From the NCBI GenBank assembly GCA_027485855.1, contig JAIXQD010000030.1, positions 209,468-273,467 of the forward strand: a DNA stretch of 64,000 nucleotides, given 5' to 3'. Below the pieces are notes generated by a model. The model was not told the DNA's origin. It saw only the letters and a list, made by a program, of their open reading frames with translations, and did no database searches. The translations under genes were made by a program, and so were the position numbers. Of this stretch, positions 25,027 to 33,711 are shown piece by piece (the first letter of the stretch is position 1; each line of letters opens with the position of its first letter). This stretch comes from Rickettsiales bacterium (GTDB lineage Bacteria; Pseudomonadota; Alphaproteobacteria; G027485855).

Positions 25027-26470
25027 TGTGCCACCCAGTAACGGGGGCGCTGATATAGCAATAGTGGGTGGCGGTTTTGCCGCCATGGCTGTGCTGCAAG
25101 CAATCATCGAGCAAAAATTACCACCGCTGCATATTATCGTTTTTGCGCCGCGGGGCCTGGCCAGCAGCATGGCGTATGATACGCCCTGCTTGGCGCATTT
25201 GCTCAATGTGCCCACGGGGCGTTTGGGACTTTCGGCGAACGCGCCGGAAGATTTTTTGGCCTGGTGCCGTGGCCGCTACAACCACGAGCTTGAGTCTTAT
25301 AGTTTTGTGCCACGCGCTTGGTATGGCGAGTATCTGCGCCTTTATGCTGAAGCTGTGCAAGCGCAAGCGCAGCAGCAAGGGCATAAGTTAGAAGTGCTGC
25401 GGGGCGCGGTTTCTGCCATTGCGCCTACAAGCACGCCCGCCAACCCCGCAACTTATGCCATAAGCAGTGACGCAGGGCAGTTCTTGGCGCAGCACATTGT
25501 GCTGGCCACGGGGCCCAAGCCCGCAGCGCCATTGCCCAGCTCGGCCAATTTGGCGGCATCGGGGGCTGAGCATTATTTGCCCGATTTATGGCAAGCGGAT
25601 AATTATCCTATTTTGCAGTCCATCGCCAAATTGGGGGCGCGGCAAGCAGGCAAGGCGCCGAGCGTGGCAATTATCGGCTCTGGTCTTACCGCGCTGGATG
25701 CCGTTTTATGGCTCGAAGAATTGGGCTTTACGGGCGAATATTTGCTGTGTAGCCGCCATGCGCTGTTGCCTTTACCACATGCGCCCAGTGCGGGTGGCGT
25801 GGCAACGTTAGTAGCGCCACCTGATATCAGTCGTTTAAGCATAGGCTTGCAGCAAATGCGCCAGGCCGTGCAAACGCGGGCAGGGGCCTATGCTTATGTC
25901 GATAGTTTGCGCGCGCAAACGCCGCAACTTTGGGCAGAGCTGGGTATATCCGGTCAGCGACAATTTTTGCGGCACTTGCTGCCTTATTGGAACCGCTTAC
26001 GCCACAGAGCCGCGCCCGCCGCATGGCAAGTTCTGCCCCGTTTACAGCTGCAAGGCCGCCTGCGGCTGGTGCCGCAGCGTGTGGCCAGTATCAGCGCCAA
26101 GGCCAAGCAACTTACTTTGCATCTACCTAGCCAAAGCGCGCCAGAGCATAAAATTATGGTGGCGGGCGCTATAAGCTGTCGTGGTTGGAATTTGTCGGGC
26201 GATGTGGCCTATCTTCAGCCACTGATTAAAGCGGGGTTGTTGCAGCAACATGCTTTGGGTGGGTTGGTGCCGCGAGGCTCTGGCGGGGCTGAACCCGTCA
26301 CTGGCCAGCACACGCAAGTGGCACCAAATATCTATGCTTTAGGCTGTTTGCTGTGGGGCGCTTATTTTGAAAGTACCGCTATTCCTGAAATACGCGCTCA
26401 AGCCCAGCAAACGGCAGAAAATATAGCGCGCACGCAGGCTAAACAGCTCGATTCGGCCAATTACTGCTAA
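25013..26470 (+). CDS. FAD/NAD(P)-binding protein (YdhS-like)
   Basis: 485 residues. The N-terminal dinucleotide-binding motif IAIVGGGFAAMAVLQAI and the signature AHLLNVPTGRLGLSANAPEDFLAW belong to the FAD-NAD(P)-binding family typified by E. coli YdhS. A second Rossmann motif SVAIIGSGLTALDAVLWL lies in the middle, and an ATG-like strand (HIVLATGPKP) precedes it. The C-terminal LYALGCLLWG-type segment is usual for flavoproteins. The reaction is not known. It overlaps the DUF6356 gene upstream. Confidence 0.78.
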   Translation: MSMSNVPPSNGGADIAIVGGGFAAMAVLQAIIEQKLPPLHIIVFAPRGLASSMAYDTPCLAHLLNVPTGRLGLSANAPEDFLAWCRGRYNHELESYSFVPRAWYGEYLRLYAEAVQAQAQQQGHKLEVLRGAVSAIAPTSTPANPATYAISSDAGQFLAQHIVLATGPKPAAPLPSSANLAASGAEHYLPDLWQADNYPILQSIAKLGARQAGKAPSVAIIGSGLTALDAVLWLEELGFTGEYLLCSRHALLPLPHAPSAGGVATLVAPPDISRLSIGLQQMRQAVQTRAGAYAYVDSLRAQTPQLWAELGISGQRQFLRHLLPYWNRLRHRAAPAAWQVLPRLQLQGRLRLVPQRVASISAKAKQLTLHLPSQSAPEHKIMVAGAISCRGWNLSGDVAYLQPLIKAGLLQQHALGGLVPRGSGGAEPVTGQHTQVAPNIYALGCLLWGAYFESTAIPEIRAQAQQTAENIARTQAKQLDSANYC

Positions 26471-26820
26471 ACACTAGCCGTAGTGGTTGAATAAAAGCAG
26501 AACCACCACATATCGGCCATAATTATTTATTATGTAAATTGACAATTTTGCCTAAGTTGCTTGAAATTATGCGCCGCTGGCCATATAGTCCTCGCTTGTG
26601 CGTAATTAAAATATTGAATTCATTGATATTTTCTATTTTTGTTTACTTTTTCTTTATCTTTTTTTCTTGTTTTGCGCACAATTTTGCCGCATAGTTTAAC
26701 TGTTCGGTGGTTTTAACGGTTTGTTAGGTTTTATATTTTTCAAACTGTCTGATTTATTTTTTGGCTGTTTCGTTACCGATTTGCTGCAATTGGCGCAATC
26801 TTCTAACGTAAAGGGATGTG
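26471..26820. other. 350-base AT-rich intergenic region
   Basis: No convincing gene. The stretch is clearly more AT-rich than its surroundings, with a pyrimidine-rich run (TTTCTTT type) around 26625-26670. A GTGGTT/AACCAC inverted repeat close to 26486-26509 could be a weak terminator stem for the upstream gene but lacks a T run. A TTGACA (26539-26544) is the best promoter -35 candidate. Confidence 0.5.
26539..26567 (+). promoter_or_regulatory. Candidate sigma-70-type promoter upstream of the IscX-like gene
   Basis: TTGACA at 26539-26544, 17-base spacer, then TGAAAT (26562-26567), a poor -10. Only the -35 is convincing, so this is weak. If real, the leader to the IscX-like gene would be about 240 bases. 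Confidence 0.22.
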
Positions 26821-27045
26821 ATGCCTTACTTCTGGCATGATTATCTTCCCATCGCCACTGCCTTGCGTCTGGAGCATCCGGACGCGGATGTATCAACATT
26901 GCCGCATGATAAGCTTCGTTTAATGGTGGTTGAGCTCGCCGATTTTGGCGATCAATCACAGCCGCCATCCGACCGCTGGTTGGATTTAATTTTATATGCT
27001 TGGATTAAACTAGTGCAGGACGATGTTCTGCAGGAAAGCGCATAA
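26821..27045 (+). CDS. IscX-like small protein
   Basis: 74 residues, acidic. The spacing of conserved features matches IscX/YfhJ, a small acidic winged-helix protein that binds the cysteine desulfurase IscS and modulates Fe-S assembly: an N-terminal W/DYLPIATAL helix, PDADVSTL, MVVELADFGDQ, and the end LDLILYAWIKL. This is pattern recognition, not a search. AAAGGG lies just upstream of ATG 26821; an in-frame GTG at 26818 is also possible. It is 11 bases ahead of the RNase J gene, an unusual neighbour because iscX normally sits with isc genes. Confidence 0.5.
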   Translation: MPYFWHDYLPIATALRLEHPDADVSTLPHDKLRLMVVELADFGDQSQPPSDRWLDLILYAWIKLVQDDVLQESA

Positions 27046-27056
27046 GGGAGCTTGCC

Positions 27057-29225
27057 ATGAGTGACGACGAAAAATCCCTCTCGCCACTTGTGATTGATGC
27101 CGCGCAAACCGGCCTGTTCTGGCAAAGCCTTGGCGGTAATAACGACGACCGCATCGGCGGCAACACCCATGTTTATAGCTATGTTGACCCGCAAAAACCA
27201 ACCGAGGCGCCACTTCGCATTATGGTTGAGCTGGGCTTGATGTTTGGTAGTCGTCGGCGTCATGGGGTTGATGAGCTCTTCCCCGATATGTCTGACTTTT
27301 TCGTCAATAAACATACGCCCGACATTAAGCCTCGCCAGCCGGTTGAGGCTTTGTTTTTAACCCATGGTCACGCCGACCATGTGGGCGCTGTGGCGCATTA
27401 TCTTAATCTTGGTTATGAGCTGCCGCCCATTTATGCGCCGCAACTGACTGTCAGAACTTTGCTTAATCAGCTGGCTCGCCAAAAAATACCGTCCGATGTT
27501 CTGGCGCGGCTGCAAATTCATGTGCTGCAAGACCAAATTCCCGTAGGCGTGGGGCCTTTTGTGATTATGCCCTTTACGGTATCGCACTCATTTGGTTTTT
27601 CCATGGGCTTTGGCATTAGCACGCCCACGGCCAATGTTTTCCACTCGGGCGATTTAAAGGCCGATACCACAACCGAGCTGGGCGCTACCGATTTTGGCGC
27701 GCTGGCACGTTGGGCGCGCGATAACAAAGTGGCCGCCTTGATGATGGATAGCACGGCCGCGCCAAAGCCTGGTTTTACCACGGCTGAAAGCACCGTGCGC
27801 GATGAATTGGTCAGGCTTATCAAAGAGCAACCTAAAAAACGTTTCATTGCCGCCGTTATGGCGCAAAACCATCAGCGGCTTGATACGTTGGCCGCTGTTG
27901 CTGCCGCCACCAATCGGGTGATGCTGGTAACCGGTGATGCTATTCAAAATAGCTTGCGGGCGCTACGCGATGCCGGCATTGATTTTGAGCAAAAATACGG
28001 CTGCAAAATTATTTCTGACCCGGCCAAGGTGCAGCTTGCTCTTGTGCCGCCCGTTCAGCGCCGTGATGAGATAAAGCGCTTAGCCCGCCGCATCGAGCAG
28101 CTTGCTACACAACAGCAGCAGCTTAAAAATGGTGGAGCGGCTTTGCTCTTGCGCGAGAAAGAATCCGAGAACCGTAAACTTAATAACGTCATGGGCAAAA
28201 TACAGCGTCAAATCAACGCGCTGTCGAGCGGTGATGATGTATTGGGCGAGGTTGAAATTTTAACCGAGCAGCTGCAAATTAAAAACGCTCAGCGCGCCGA
28301 ACTGGAAATTGCCATAGCTGAATTGCGCCGTGGTGATGCCGCTTTATCAATCAAGCGTCTCGGCGCTGAGCTGAGCAAAGTACGTGCACGTCACAAGCGC
28401 CTTTCCGAGCTTGAAGAGAGCGGCCTGCGCCCCGAGCAAACTTTGGTGGTAGCCAGCGGTACGCAGGGCGAGCCTTTGGCTAATCTTTATAAATATGCGC
28501 ATGGCCAGCACGACCATCTTAAGCGCAACCCGCGGCAGGATGTGGTTTTGCTGTCGGCCATCATAATTCCCGGTAATGACAATGCGGTATCGCGCCTTGT
28601 TAACAAACTAGATCTGGAAAAAATTCCGGTCATCACGGCCGATAAAGCCACTATCCATTCATCCGGTCATGGGGCGCAGCTCGATCTTAAAAAATATTAC
28701 GACACTTTGCAGCCGCGCTCGGTTGTGCCCATGCATGGCGATGTCGAGCAGCTGACCATGCACAAACGTTGGATTAAAGATTGCGGCTTTGTGCCGCTGT
28801 TGCTTTCAAGCAATGCGCAAATCGTAACAATTACGGCAGAGGGTGCAAGGCTGGTTGCTGGCCCGCGCCCCATGGAGCGCTGGATTGGCGCACGGCAAGT
28901 GGGCAGCTTTGCCTCGCCCGTTTATGAATATGTGTTCAACCTTGATACGCAGGGCCGCCCCTTGATGGGCCTGCCGCAGCAGCCCTTCATTACGCCGCAG
29001 CCATTGCGCCCCGTGCCGCCGCCTATATCGTCGGCGCCGGCCAATAGCAATTCTGGTCAAGATAACTCAGGGCAAGAGGCGGGCGACAATGCCGCACGCC
29101 TCTTTGGTGGCAGACCGGCCGGCCTGCAGCATGGCCCTGGCAATAATATCGATAATACACGTCTGCCAGCGCCGCGTCGGCCAATCACTCATATACCGAT
29201 ACATCGTCGTCCTTGGAGACGGTAA
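27057..29225 (+). CDS. Ribonuclease J-family protein with coiled-coil insertion
   Basis: 722 residues against about 550 for ordinary RNase J. The metallo-beta-lactamase part has HGHADH at 103-108, then HSGDLKAD with the metal-ligand Asp. The beta-CASP and closing motifs are present: ASGTQGEP at about 466, HSSGHG at about 534 and PMHGD at about 558. Between them, residues about 331-458 form a charged heptad-like coiled coil (RLARRIEQLATQQQQLK and onward) that ordinary RNase J lacks. The C-terminal 90 residues are Pro/Gln/Asn-rich and end in basic RRPWRR. RNase J is a 5'-3' exo- and endonuclease in RNA decay. Start has an AGGGAG site. Confidence 0.8.
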   Translation: MSDDEKSLSPLVIDAAQTGLFWQSLGGNNDDRIGGNTHVYSYVDPQKPTEAPLRIMVELGLMFGSRRRHGVDELFPDMSDFFVNKHTPDIKPRQPVEALFLTHGHADHVGAVAHYLNLGYELPPIYAPQLTVRTLLNQLARQKIPSDVLARLQIHVLQDQIPVGVGPFVIMPFTVSHSFGFSMGFGISTPTANVFHSGDLKADTTTELGATDFGALARWARDNKVAALMMDSTAAPKPGFTTAESTVRDELVRLIKEQPKKRFIAAVMAQNHQRLDTLAAVAAATNRVMLVTGDAIQNSLRALRDAGIDFEQKYGCKIISDPAKVQLALVPPVQRRDEIKRLARRIEQLATQQQQLKNGGAALLLREKESENRKLNNVMGKIQRQINALSSGDDVLGEVEILTEQLQIKNAQRAELEIAIAELRRGDAALSIKRLGAELSKVRARHKRLSELEESGLRPEQTLVVASGTQGEPLANLYKYAHGQHDHLKRNPRQDVVLLSAIIIPGNDNAVSRLVNKLDLEKIPVITADKATIHSSGHGAQLDLKKYYDTLQPRSVVPMHGDVEQLTMHKRWIKDCGFVPLLLSSNAQIVTITAEGARLVAGPRPMERWIGARQVGSFASPVYEYVFNLDTQGRPLMGLPQQPFITPQPLRPVPPPISSAPANSNSGQDNSGQEAGDNAARLFGGRPAGLQHGPGNNIDNTRLPAPRRPITHIPIHRRPWRR

Positions 29226-29295
29226 TAAGCACAAGCTGGTCAAGCTGAAGCAATTAGAGTAGTTTGCGCCCGCGAGATAATTGCGGATTGTAGCT

Positions 29296-29862
29296 GTGCT
29301 GGAAATTTCAAATCTTACCATACAAAGAGGGATGCGTTTGGTGCTGCGCGGCTTGTCGCTTGAGGCGCAGGCAGGGCAATTGCTTTGGGTGCGGGGCGCG
29401 AATGGCAGCGGTAAATCTACCTTGTTGCGTGCCTTAACCGGCTTGTTGCCGTGGCAAAGTGGCAGGCTGCGTTGGCAGGGGCAAAATATAGCACCGCAAA
29501 GCGCGGTATGGCGGCAAACAATTGGCTATTTAGGGCATGCGCATGGGTTGCTGGGCTCGTTAACTGCGCGGGCGCAATTGCCAGCGGCGGCCTTGGCACA
29601 TTTTGGTTTGGCGGCTTTTGCCGATAAGCCCGTGCGGCAACTTTCGGCAGGGCAACAGCGGCGCTGTGCTTTAGCAAGGTTGGTTGCAAATACTGCACCG
29701 CTCTGGCTGCTTGATGAGCCAGACACGGCGCTTGATACGGCTCATCAGGCGCATTTAACCCGCTATCTTCAAGAGCATTTACAGCAAGGTGGCATTATTT
29801 TGCTGGCCGCGCACGCAGCCCCGGCCATAACGCCAGCGCATATCATTGAGCTTGCTACATGA
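29296..29862 (+). CDS. ccmA: Cytochrome c maturation ABC ATPase CcmA
   Basis: 188-residue ATP-binding subunit of the CcmAB complex, which drives release of haem-loaded CcmE from CcmC/D. Walker A GANGSGKST, signature LSAGQQRR and Walker B PLWLLDEP are intact. GTG 29296 gives the canonical LEISNL beginning; TTG 29281 is a longer alternative. The next gene starts in its last codons (ATGA 29859-29862). It opens the complete ccmABCDEFGHI run. Confidence 0.92.
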   Translation: MLEISNLTIQRGMRLVLRGLSLEAQAGQLLWVRGANGSGKSTLLRALTGLLPWQSGRLRWQGQNIAPQSAVWRQTIGYLGHAHGLLGSLTARAQLPAAALAHFGLAAFADKPVRQLSAGQQRRCALARLVANTAPLWLLDEPDTALDTAHQAHLTRYLQEHLQQGGIILLAAHAAPAITPAHIIELAT

Positions 29863-30482
29863 GAAATTTTTTGCACATAGATCTGATGCGCCTATGGCAG
29901 CAGCGGGCGGTTATTTTGCAGGCCTGTGGTTTTGCCGCTTTGGCCGTGCTGTTGCCAGCTTTGGCGATTGGGCCTGATCAGGTGTTTTTAGCCAAAATTG
30001 CTTTGCCGCTATTATGGCTGGCGGCGGTTTTAGCCATATTGCTGGCCAGCGAACGGCTCTTTGACCAACTCATGCAAGATGATTTTTTGGCCAGCGCCTA
30101 TATCGCTGGCTATGCTTGGTGGCAATTAGCGCTGATATTGTGGCTGACGCAGTTTTTATGTTTGGGGCTGCCGCTGCTCTTGTTGCTTTGTGTGGCGGGC
30201 AGTATGTTGGGCGTGGCTTTAACCAGCTTACCGCTGTTGGCGCTTGCCTTGCTGTTGGCTTTGCCAGTGCTGCAAGGCTTGGCTTTATGTGGGGCAGCTT
30301 TAGTGCAAGGCAGTCGAGCGGGCGGGCTGTTATTATCGCTCTTGTTACTGCCGCTTTTGGTGCCCGTGTTAATTTTTGGCGCGGCGCTGGCGGTGTGGTG
30401 GCTGGCGGCTTTATTATGTTTAACCCTAACGCTGCTCTTGCCAGTTTTGGCCACAGCTTTATCTATGGCACATGAGGAGTAG
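29859..30482 (+). CDS. ccmB: Haem exporter membrane protein CcmB
   Basis: 207 residues with six hydrophobic segments, the membrane subunit of the CcmA/CcmB ABC complex. Characteristic N-terminal LRLWQQRAVIL-like segment and LLASERLFDQLMQDDFL loop are visible. ATGA-coupled to ccmA. It overlaps the beginning of the ccmC region. Confidence 0.9.
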   Translation: MRNFLHIDLMRLWQQRAVILQACGFAALAVLLPALAIGPDQVFLAKIALPLLWLAAVLAILLASERLFDQLMQDDFLASAYIAGYAWWQLALILWLTQFLCLGLPLLLLLCVAGSMLGVALTSLPLLALALLLALPVLQGLALCGAALVQGSRAGGLLLSLLLLPLLVPVLIFGAALAVWWLAALLCLTLTLLLPVLATALSMAHEE

Positions 30483-30483
30483 C

Positions 30484-31221
30484 ATGAGCAGGAGTGGCAT
30501 GACCTTCGCCTTCGATTATCTGGCCAATCCGGCGCGCTTTAAGCGTCTTGCGGCGTGGCTGCGGCCCTTATGCGGCTGGCTGGCGCTGGCGCTGTTGCCG
30601 GTGGGTTTGTTGGGGGCTTTAGTGCTCGCACCGCCCGATTATCAGCAGGGCGATAGTGCACGCATTATGTATGTGCATGTGCCCAGCGCCTGGCTGGCTT
30701 TGGCGCTTTATGCTGCCATGGCTGTAGCGGCCTTATGTAGTTTAGTGTGGCGACACCCTTTGGCCGATTTGTTTTGCAGGGCCGCTGCCCCCGTGGGTGC
30801 CACTTTTACGGCGCTGTGTTTAATCACTGGCAGTATTTGGGGGTTGCCCATGTGGGGCACATGGTGGGTGTGGGATGCGCGCCTGACCAGTGTGTTGATT
30901 TTATTCCTATTATATCTTGGCTATATGGCGCTGCTCGATGCCTTTGCCCAGCCCCAGCGCGGCGAAAAGGCCGGTGCTTTGCTGTTGTTGCTGGGCGTGG
31001 TGAATTTGCCCATTATTAAATATTCGGTAGAGTGGTGGTACACGTTGCACCAAGGCAGCAGCATTAATCTTGTGGGCCGCGATGCGGTGCATATCAGCAT
31101 GGCCTGGCCGCTGCATATTATGGGGCTGGCTTTTGCCGCCTTGGCGGGCTGGCTGGTGCTGCTGCGCCTTTTGGCGGAAATAAGCAAACGGGCACATTAT
31201 TTACGCGAGCTAGCCGCATGA
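30484..31221 (+). CDS. ccmC: Haem transporter CcmC
   Basis: About 245 residues, six membrane helices, with the tryptophan-rich WGTWWVWDARLT motif that holds haem for transfer to CcmE, and periplasmic histidines in VHVPSAW and YTLHQGSSI. ATG 30484 is chosen because GAGGAG lies 8 bases before it; ATG 30472 is in frame and overlaps ccmB. It ends in an ATGA overlap with ccmD. Confidence 0.93.
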   Translation: MSRSGMTFAFDYLANPARFKRLAAWLRPLCGWLALALLPVGLLGALVLAPPDYQQGDSARIMYVHVPSAWLALALYAAMAVAALCSLVWRHPLADLFCRAAAPVGATFTALCLITGSIWGLPMWGTWWVWDARLTSVLILFLLYLGYMALLDAFAQPQRGEKAGALLLLLGVVNLPIIKYSVEWWYTLHQGSSINLVGRDAVHISMAWPLHIMGLAFAALAGWLVLLRLLAEISKRAHYLRELAA

Positions 31222-31337
31222 GCTACGGACTTTATGTTTTAGCAGCTTATAGCATAACCGGTGTTGGCTTAGCCCTGCTGGTATGGCGCAGCTGGCGCTT
31301 TTACAAAAAATATCACTCGCCACGTGATGACCAATGA
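31218..31337 (+). CDS. ccmD: Haem exporter protein CcmD
   Basis: 39 residues, single membrane helix with the typical CcmD pattern: MSYGLYVLAAYSITG, a hydrophobic stretch LALLVW, then basic RSWRFYKKYH. CcmD helps release holo-CcmE from CcmC. Starts in an ATGA overlap with ccmC and ends in an ATGA overlap with a mini-ORF that precedes ccmE. It is small enough to be missed by automated calling. Confidence 0.9.
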   Translation: MSYGLYVLAAYSITGVGLALLVWRSWRFYKKYHSPRDDQ

Positions 31338-31351
31338 AACCTAAAAGATGA
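31334..31351 (+). promoter_or_regulatory. Five-codon mini-ORF between ccmD and ccmE
   Basis: The sequence ATGAAACCTAA occurs at 31334 and again at 31348 (14-bp period). The first ATG overlaps the ccmD stop, opens MKPKR, and its TGA (31349-31351) overlaps the ccmE ATG at 31348. Both joints are ATGA, so translation may pass ccmD to mini-ORF to ccmE by reinitiation. Confidence 0.55.
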
Positions 31352-31785
31352 AACCTAAGCAGGCGCGCCTTTTACTGTTGTTGCTTTTGGTGGGTGGCTT
31401 AGCGCTCACTGTGGCATTAACTTTGCGTGCCTTATCTGAGCAGGTCAGTTTTTTCCGCACGCCCACGCAGCTGTTGCAGCAGCCCACTGATGCCGCGGTG
31501 CGCTTGGGTGGCCTCGTTAAAGAGCAATCGGTGCAACGACTGCCAAACAGCCCCACCATAGAATTTACCGTAACCGACTTAAAGCAAGAGCTGCGCGTGC
31601 GTTATACGGGCATTGTGCCCGACCTGTTCCGTGAAGGGCAGGGTGTGGTGGCCGAAGGCACGCTCGATGCCAGCGGCATTTTTATGGCCACAACTTTGCT
31701 GGCACGTCACGATGAAAATTATATGCCGCCCGATGTTGCCAAAGCCTTGGGCTTGCCGGTCAATAGCAAGGGCGCGCCACCATGA
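31348..31785 (+). CDS. ccmE: Cytochrome c maturation haem chaperone CcmE
   Basis: 145 residues: N-terminal membrane anchor (about 8-27) and periplasmic OB-fold. The haem-binding motif HDENY is at 121-125, with His121 the covalent ligand and Tyr125 conserved. It receives haem from CcmC and passes it to CcmF. No good ribosome site precedes the ATG; it probably depends on coupling to the mini-ORF. Its stop lies in an ATGA that begins another mini-ORF series. Confidence 0.94.
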   Translation: MKPKQARLLLLLLLVGGLALTVALTLRALSEQVSFFRTPTQLLQQPTDAAVRLGGLVKEQSVQRLPNSPTIEFTVTDLKQELRVRYTGIVPDLFREGQGVVAEGTLDASGIFMATTLLARHDENYMPPDVAKALGLPVNSKGAPP

Positions 31786-31813
31786 GTCTTTTGCCATGAG
31801 TCTTTTGCCATGA
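31782..31813 (+). promoter_or_regulatory. Two tandem five-codon mini-ORFs leading to ccmF
   Basis: ATGAGTCTTTTGCC is repeated with a 14-bp period, placing ATGs at 31782, 31796 and 31810. The first overlaps the ccmE stop; both mini-ORFs encode MSLLP and end in TGA overlapping the next ATG; the third ATG starts ccmF. This is consistent with an original ATGA joint duplicated twice out of frame. Confidence 0.6.
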
Positions 31814-33711
31814 GCCTTTATGTAGCCGAGCTTGGACATTACGCCCTGTGGCTGGCTTTTTGCGTCAGCCTGTTTGGCGCCTATTTTGGCGGGCGTGGTG
31901 TAAGCCATAACGCACCGGCAAAAGCTGCAAAACTGGCCAGTGCGGCCGCTTTGGGTTTAGTGGCTATTGCTTATGCCGCCTTAACGCAAGCCTATATCAA
32001 TAGCGATTTTACCTTGCTGAATGTGGTGAGCAACAGCCACAGCGATAAGCCATTATTATATAAAATAAGCGGTGTTTGGGGCAATCATGAGGGCTCGCTG
32101 TTATTTTGGTGTTTGCTGTTGGCGGGCTTTGCGCGTGCGGTGCATAGTGCGCCTCGTGCACCCTTGCCGTTGCGCAGTTTGGCGGGTGGGCTATTGGCGC
32201 TGCTGTTGGCGGGGTTTTTGGCTTTATCACTTTTTACCGCCAACCCCTTTGCCCGCCTGCTTGAAGCCCCCGCCAATGGTCAGGATTTAAATCCTTTATT
32301 GCAGGATATTGGTTTAGCTATTCATCCGCCGTTGCTTTATTTGGGCTATGTTGGCTTTAGCGCGGTGTTTGCTTTGGCGCTTGCGGGCCTTTATTTGCGC
32401 GGCATTGATAAAAACTGGGCGCAATGGGTGCGGCCATGGGTGTTGCTGGCTTGGGGCTGTTTAACATTAGGCTTGGCCCTTGGCTCGTGGTGGGCTTATT
32501 ACGAATTAGGCTGGGGTGGCTGGTGGTTTTGGGACCCGGTTGAGAATGCCGCGCTTGTGCCGTGGCTGACGGGCACGGCGTTGTTGCATAGCTTAGTTAC
32601 ATTGCGGCAAAGCGGTGGCCTTAAACGGTGGACGGTGCTATTGGCGCTGCTCACTTTTGCCACTTGTTTATTGGGCACATTTTTAGTGCGTTCAGGCGTG
32701 CTGACCTCGGTGCATGCTTTTGCCAACGACCCGGCCCGTGGTCTGGCGATATTGCTGCTTTTTGCTGTCACAGTTGGCGGCGCTTTAGCGCTTTATGCGT
32801 GGCGTGCGGCCGATTTACACAGCCCGCCACCCGCGGCCGCTTTTGGTCGTGAGGGGCAGTTGCAGCTCAATAATTTATTTATGGCCTGTGCAGCAGGTGT
32901 GGTGCTGCTGGGTACGGTTTACCCGCTATTGCTCGAGGCACTGGCTTTGCCGCCAGTGTCGGTTGGCGCACCTTTTTATAATAGCGTGGTGTTGCCGCTT
33001 TTTGTGCCGGCCCTGTTGCTGATGGGGCTGGCGCCTTTTGCTACAGCCAAACGCGCAGCGCCCTGGCCCGTTATGAAAAATATCATGCTGGCAGTGGCGG
33101 CATTATTGCTGGCGGCGCTACTCATTTGGGATATTGGCTTAGGCTGGGGGTTGGGCGGCTTAGCTTTGGGCCTGTGGGTGATGGTTGGTACTATTTTTTA
33201 TGCACGGCAGCATTGGCGGGCAGGCAATATTAGTGTGCAGCTGATGGTTTTGGCGCATTTTGGTTTTGCCTTGGCCGTGCTGGGCATGGCGGGCAGTGCT
33301 TTGGCGCAAAGCCGTGTGCTGCTGCTGCTGCCAGGGCAAAGTACGCATCTGGCCGGATATGATTTTAGTCTTATTGGTTTTTCGGCGGGCAATGATGGCA
33401 ATTATGATTATACCCGCGCACATATTAATGTAACCAAGGCAGGCACCCACACAATTTTGCTGCCTGAGAAACGCTGGTACCCTGTTGCAGAAATGGCCAC
33501 AACGGAAGCCGCCATCAGCACCAATGGCCTGCGTGATTTATACGCAACCCTAGGCGACCAGCATGAAAATGGTTGGACGATGCGCTTTTATGTAAAGCCG
33601 CTTATGCCATGGTTGTGGTTTGGTGCGGCTTTGGTGGGGCTGGCGGCCATTGGTGGTGCGGCACGTTTATGGCGCAAGCAAGCGCAAGATGAGGCACAGC
33701 AAAATGCGTAG
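31810..33711 (+). CDS. ccmF: Cytochrome c haem lyase subunit CcmF
   Basis: 633-residue polytopic protein that, with CcmH/CcmI, ligates haem to apocytochrome c. The WWD haem-handling motif WGGWWFWDPVENA is at about residue 236, preceded by GLAIHPPLLYLGYVG and followed by FLVRSGVLTSVHAFA; the last periplasmic segment lies before the terminal helix. About 14-15 membrane helices. The start is ATG 31810, with no independent ribosome site. The last bases overlap ccmG by 8. Confidence 0.95.
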   Translation: MSLYVAELGHYALWLAFCVSLFGAYFGGRGVSHNAPAKAAKLASAAALGLVAIAYAALTQAYINSDFTLLNVVSNSHSDKPLLYKISGVWGNHEGSLLFWCLLLAGFARAVHSAPRAPLPLRSLAGGLLALLLAGFLALSLFTANPFARLLEAPANGQDLNPLLQDIGLAIHPPLLYLGYVGFSAVFALALAGLYLRGIDKNWAQWVRPWVLLAWGCLTLGLALGSWWAYYELGWGGWWFWDPVENAALVPWLTGTALLHSLVTLRQSGGLKRWTVLLALLTFATCLLGTFLVRSGVLTSVHAFANDPARGLAILLLFAVTVGGALALYAWRAADLHSPPPAAAFGREGQLQLNNLFMACAAGVVLLGTVYPLLLEALALPPVSVGAPFYNSVVLPLFVPALLLMGLAPFATAKRAAPWPVMKNIMLAVAALLLAALLIWDIGLGWGLGGLALGLWVMVGTIFYARQHWRAGNISVQLMVLAHFGFALAVLGMAGSALAQSRVLLLLPGQSTHLAGYDFSLIGFSAGNDGNYDYTRAHINVTKAGTHTILLPEKRWYPVAEMATTEAAISTNGLRDLYATLGDQHENGWTMRFYVKPLMPWLWFGAALVGLAAIGGAARLWRKQAQDEAQQNA

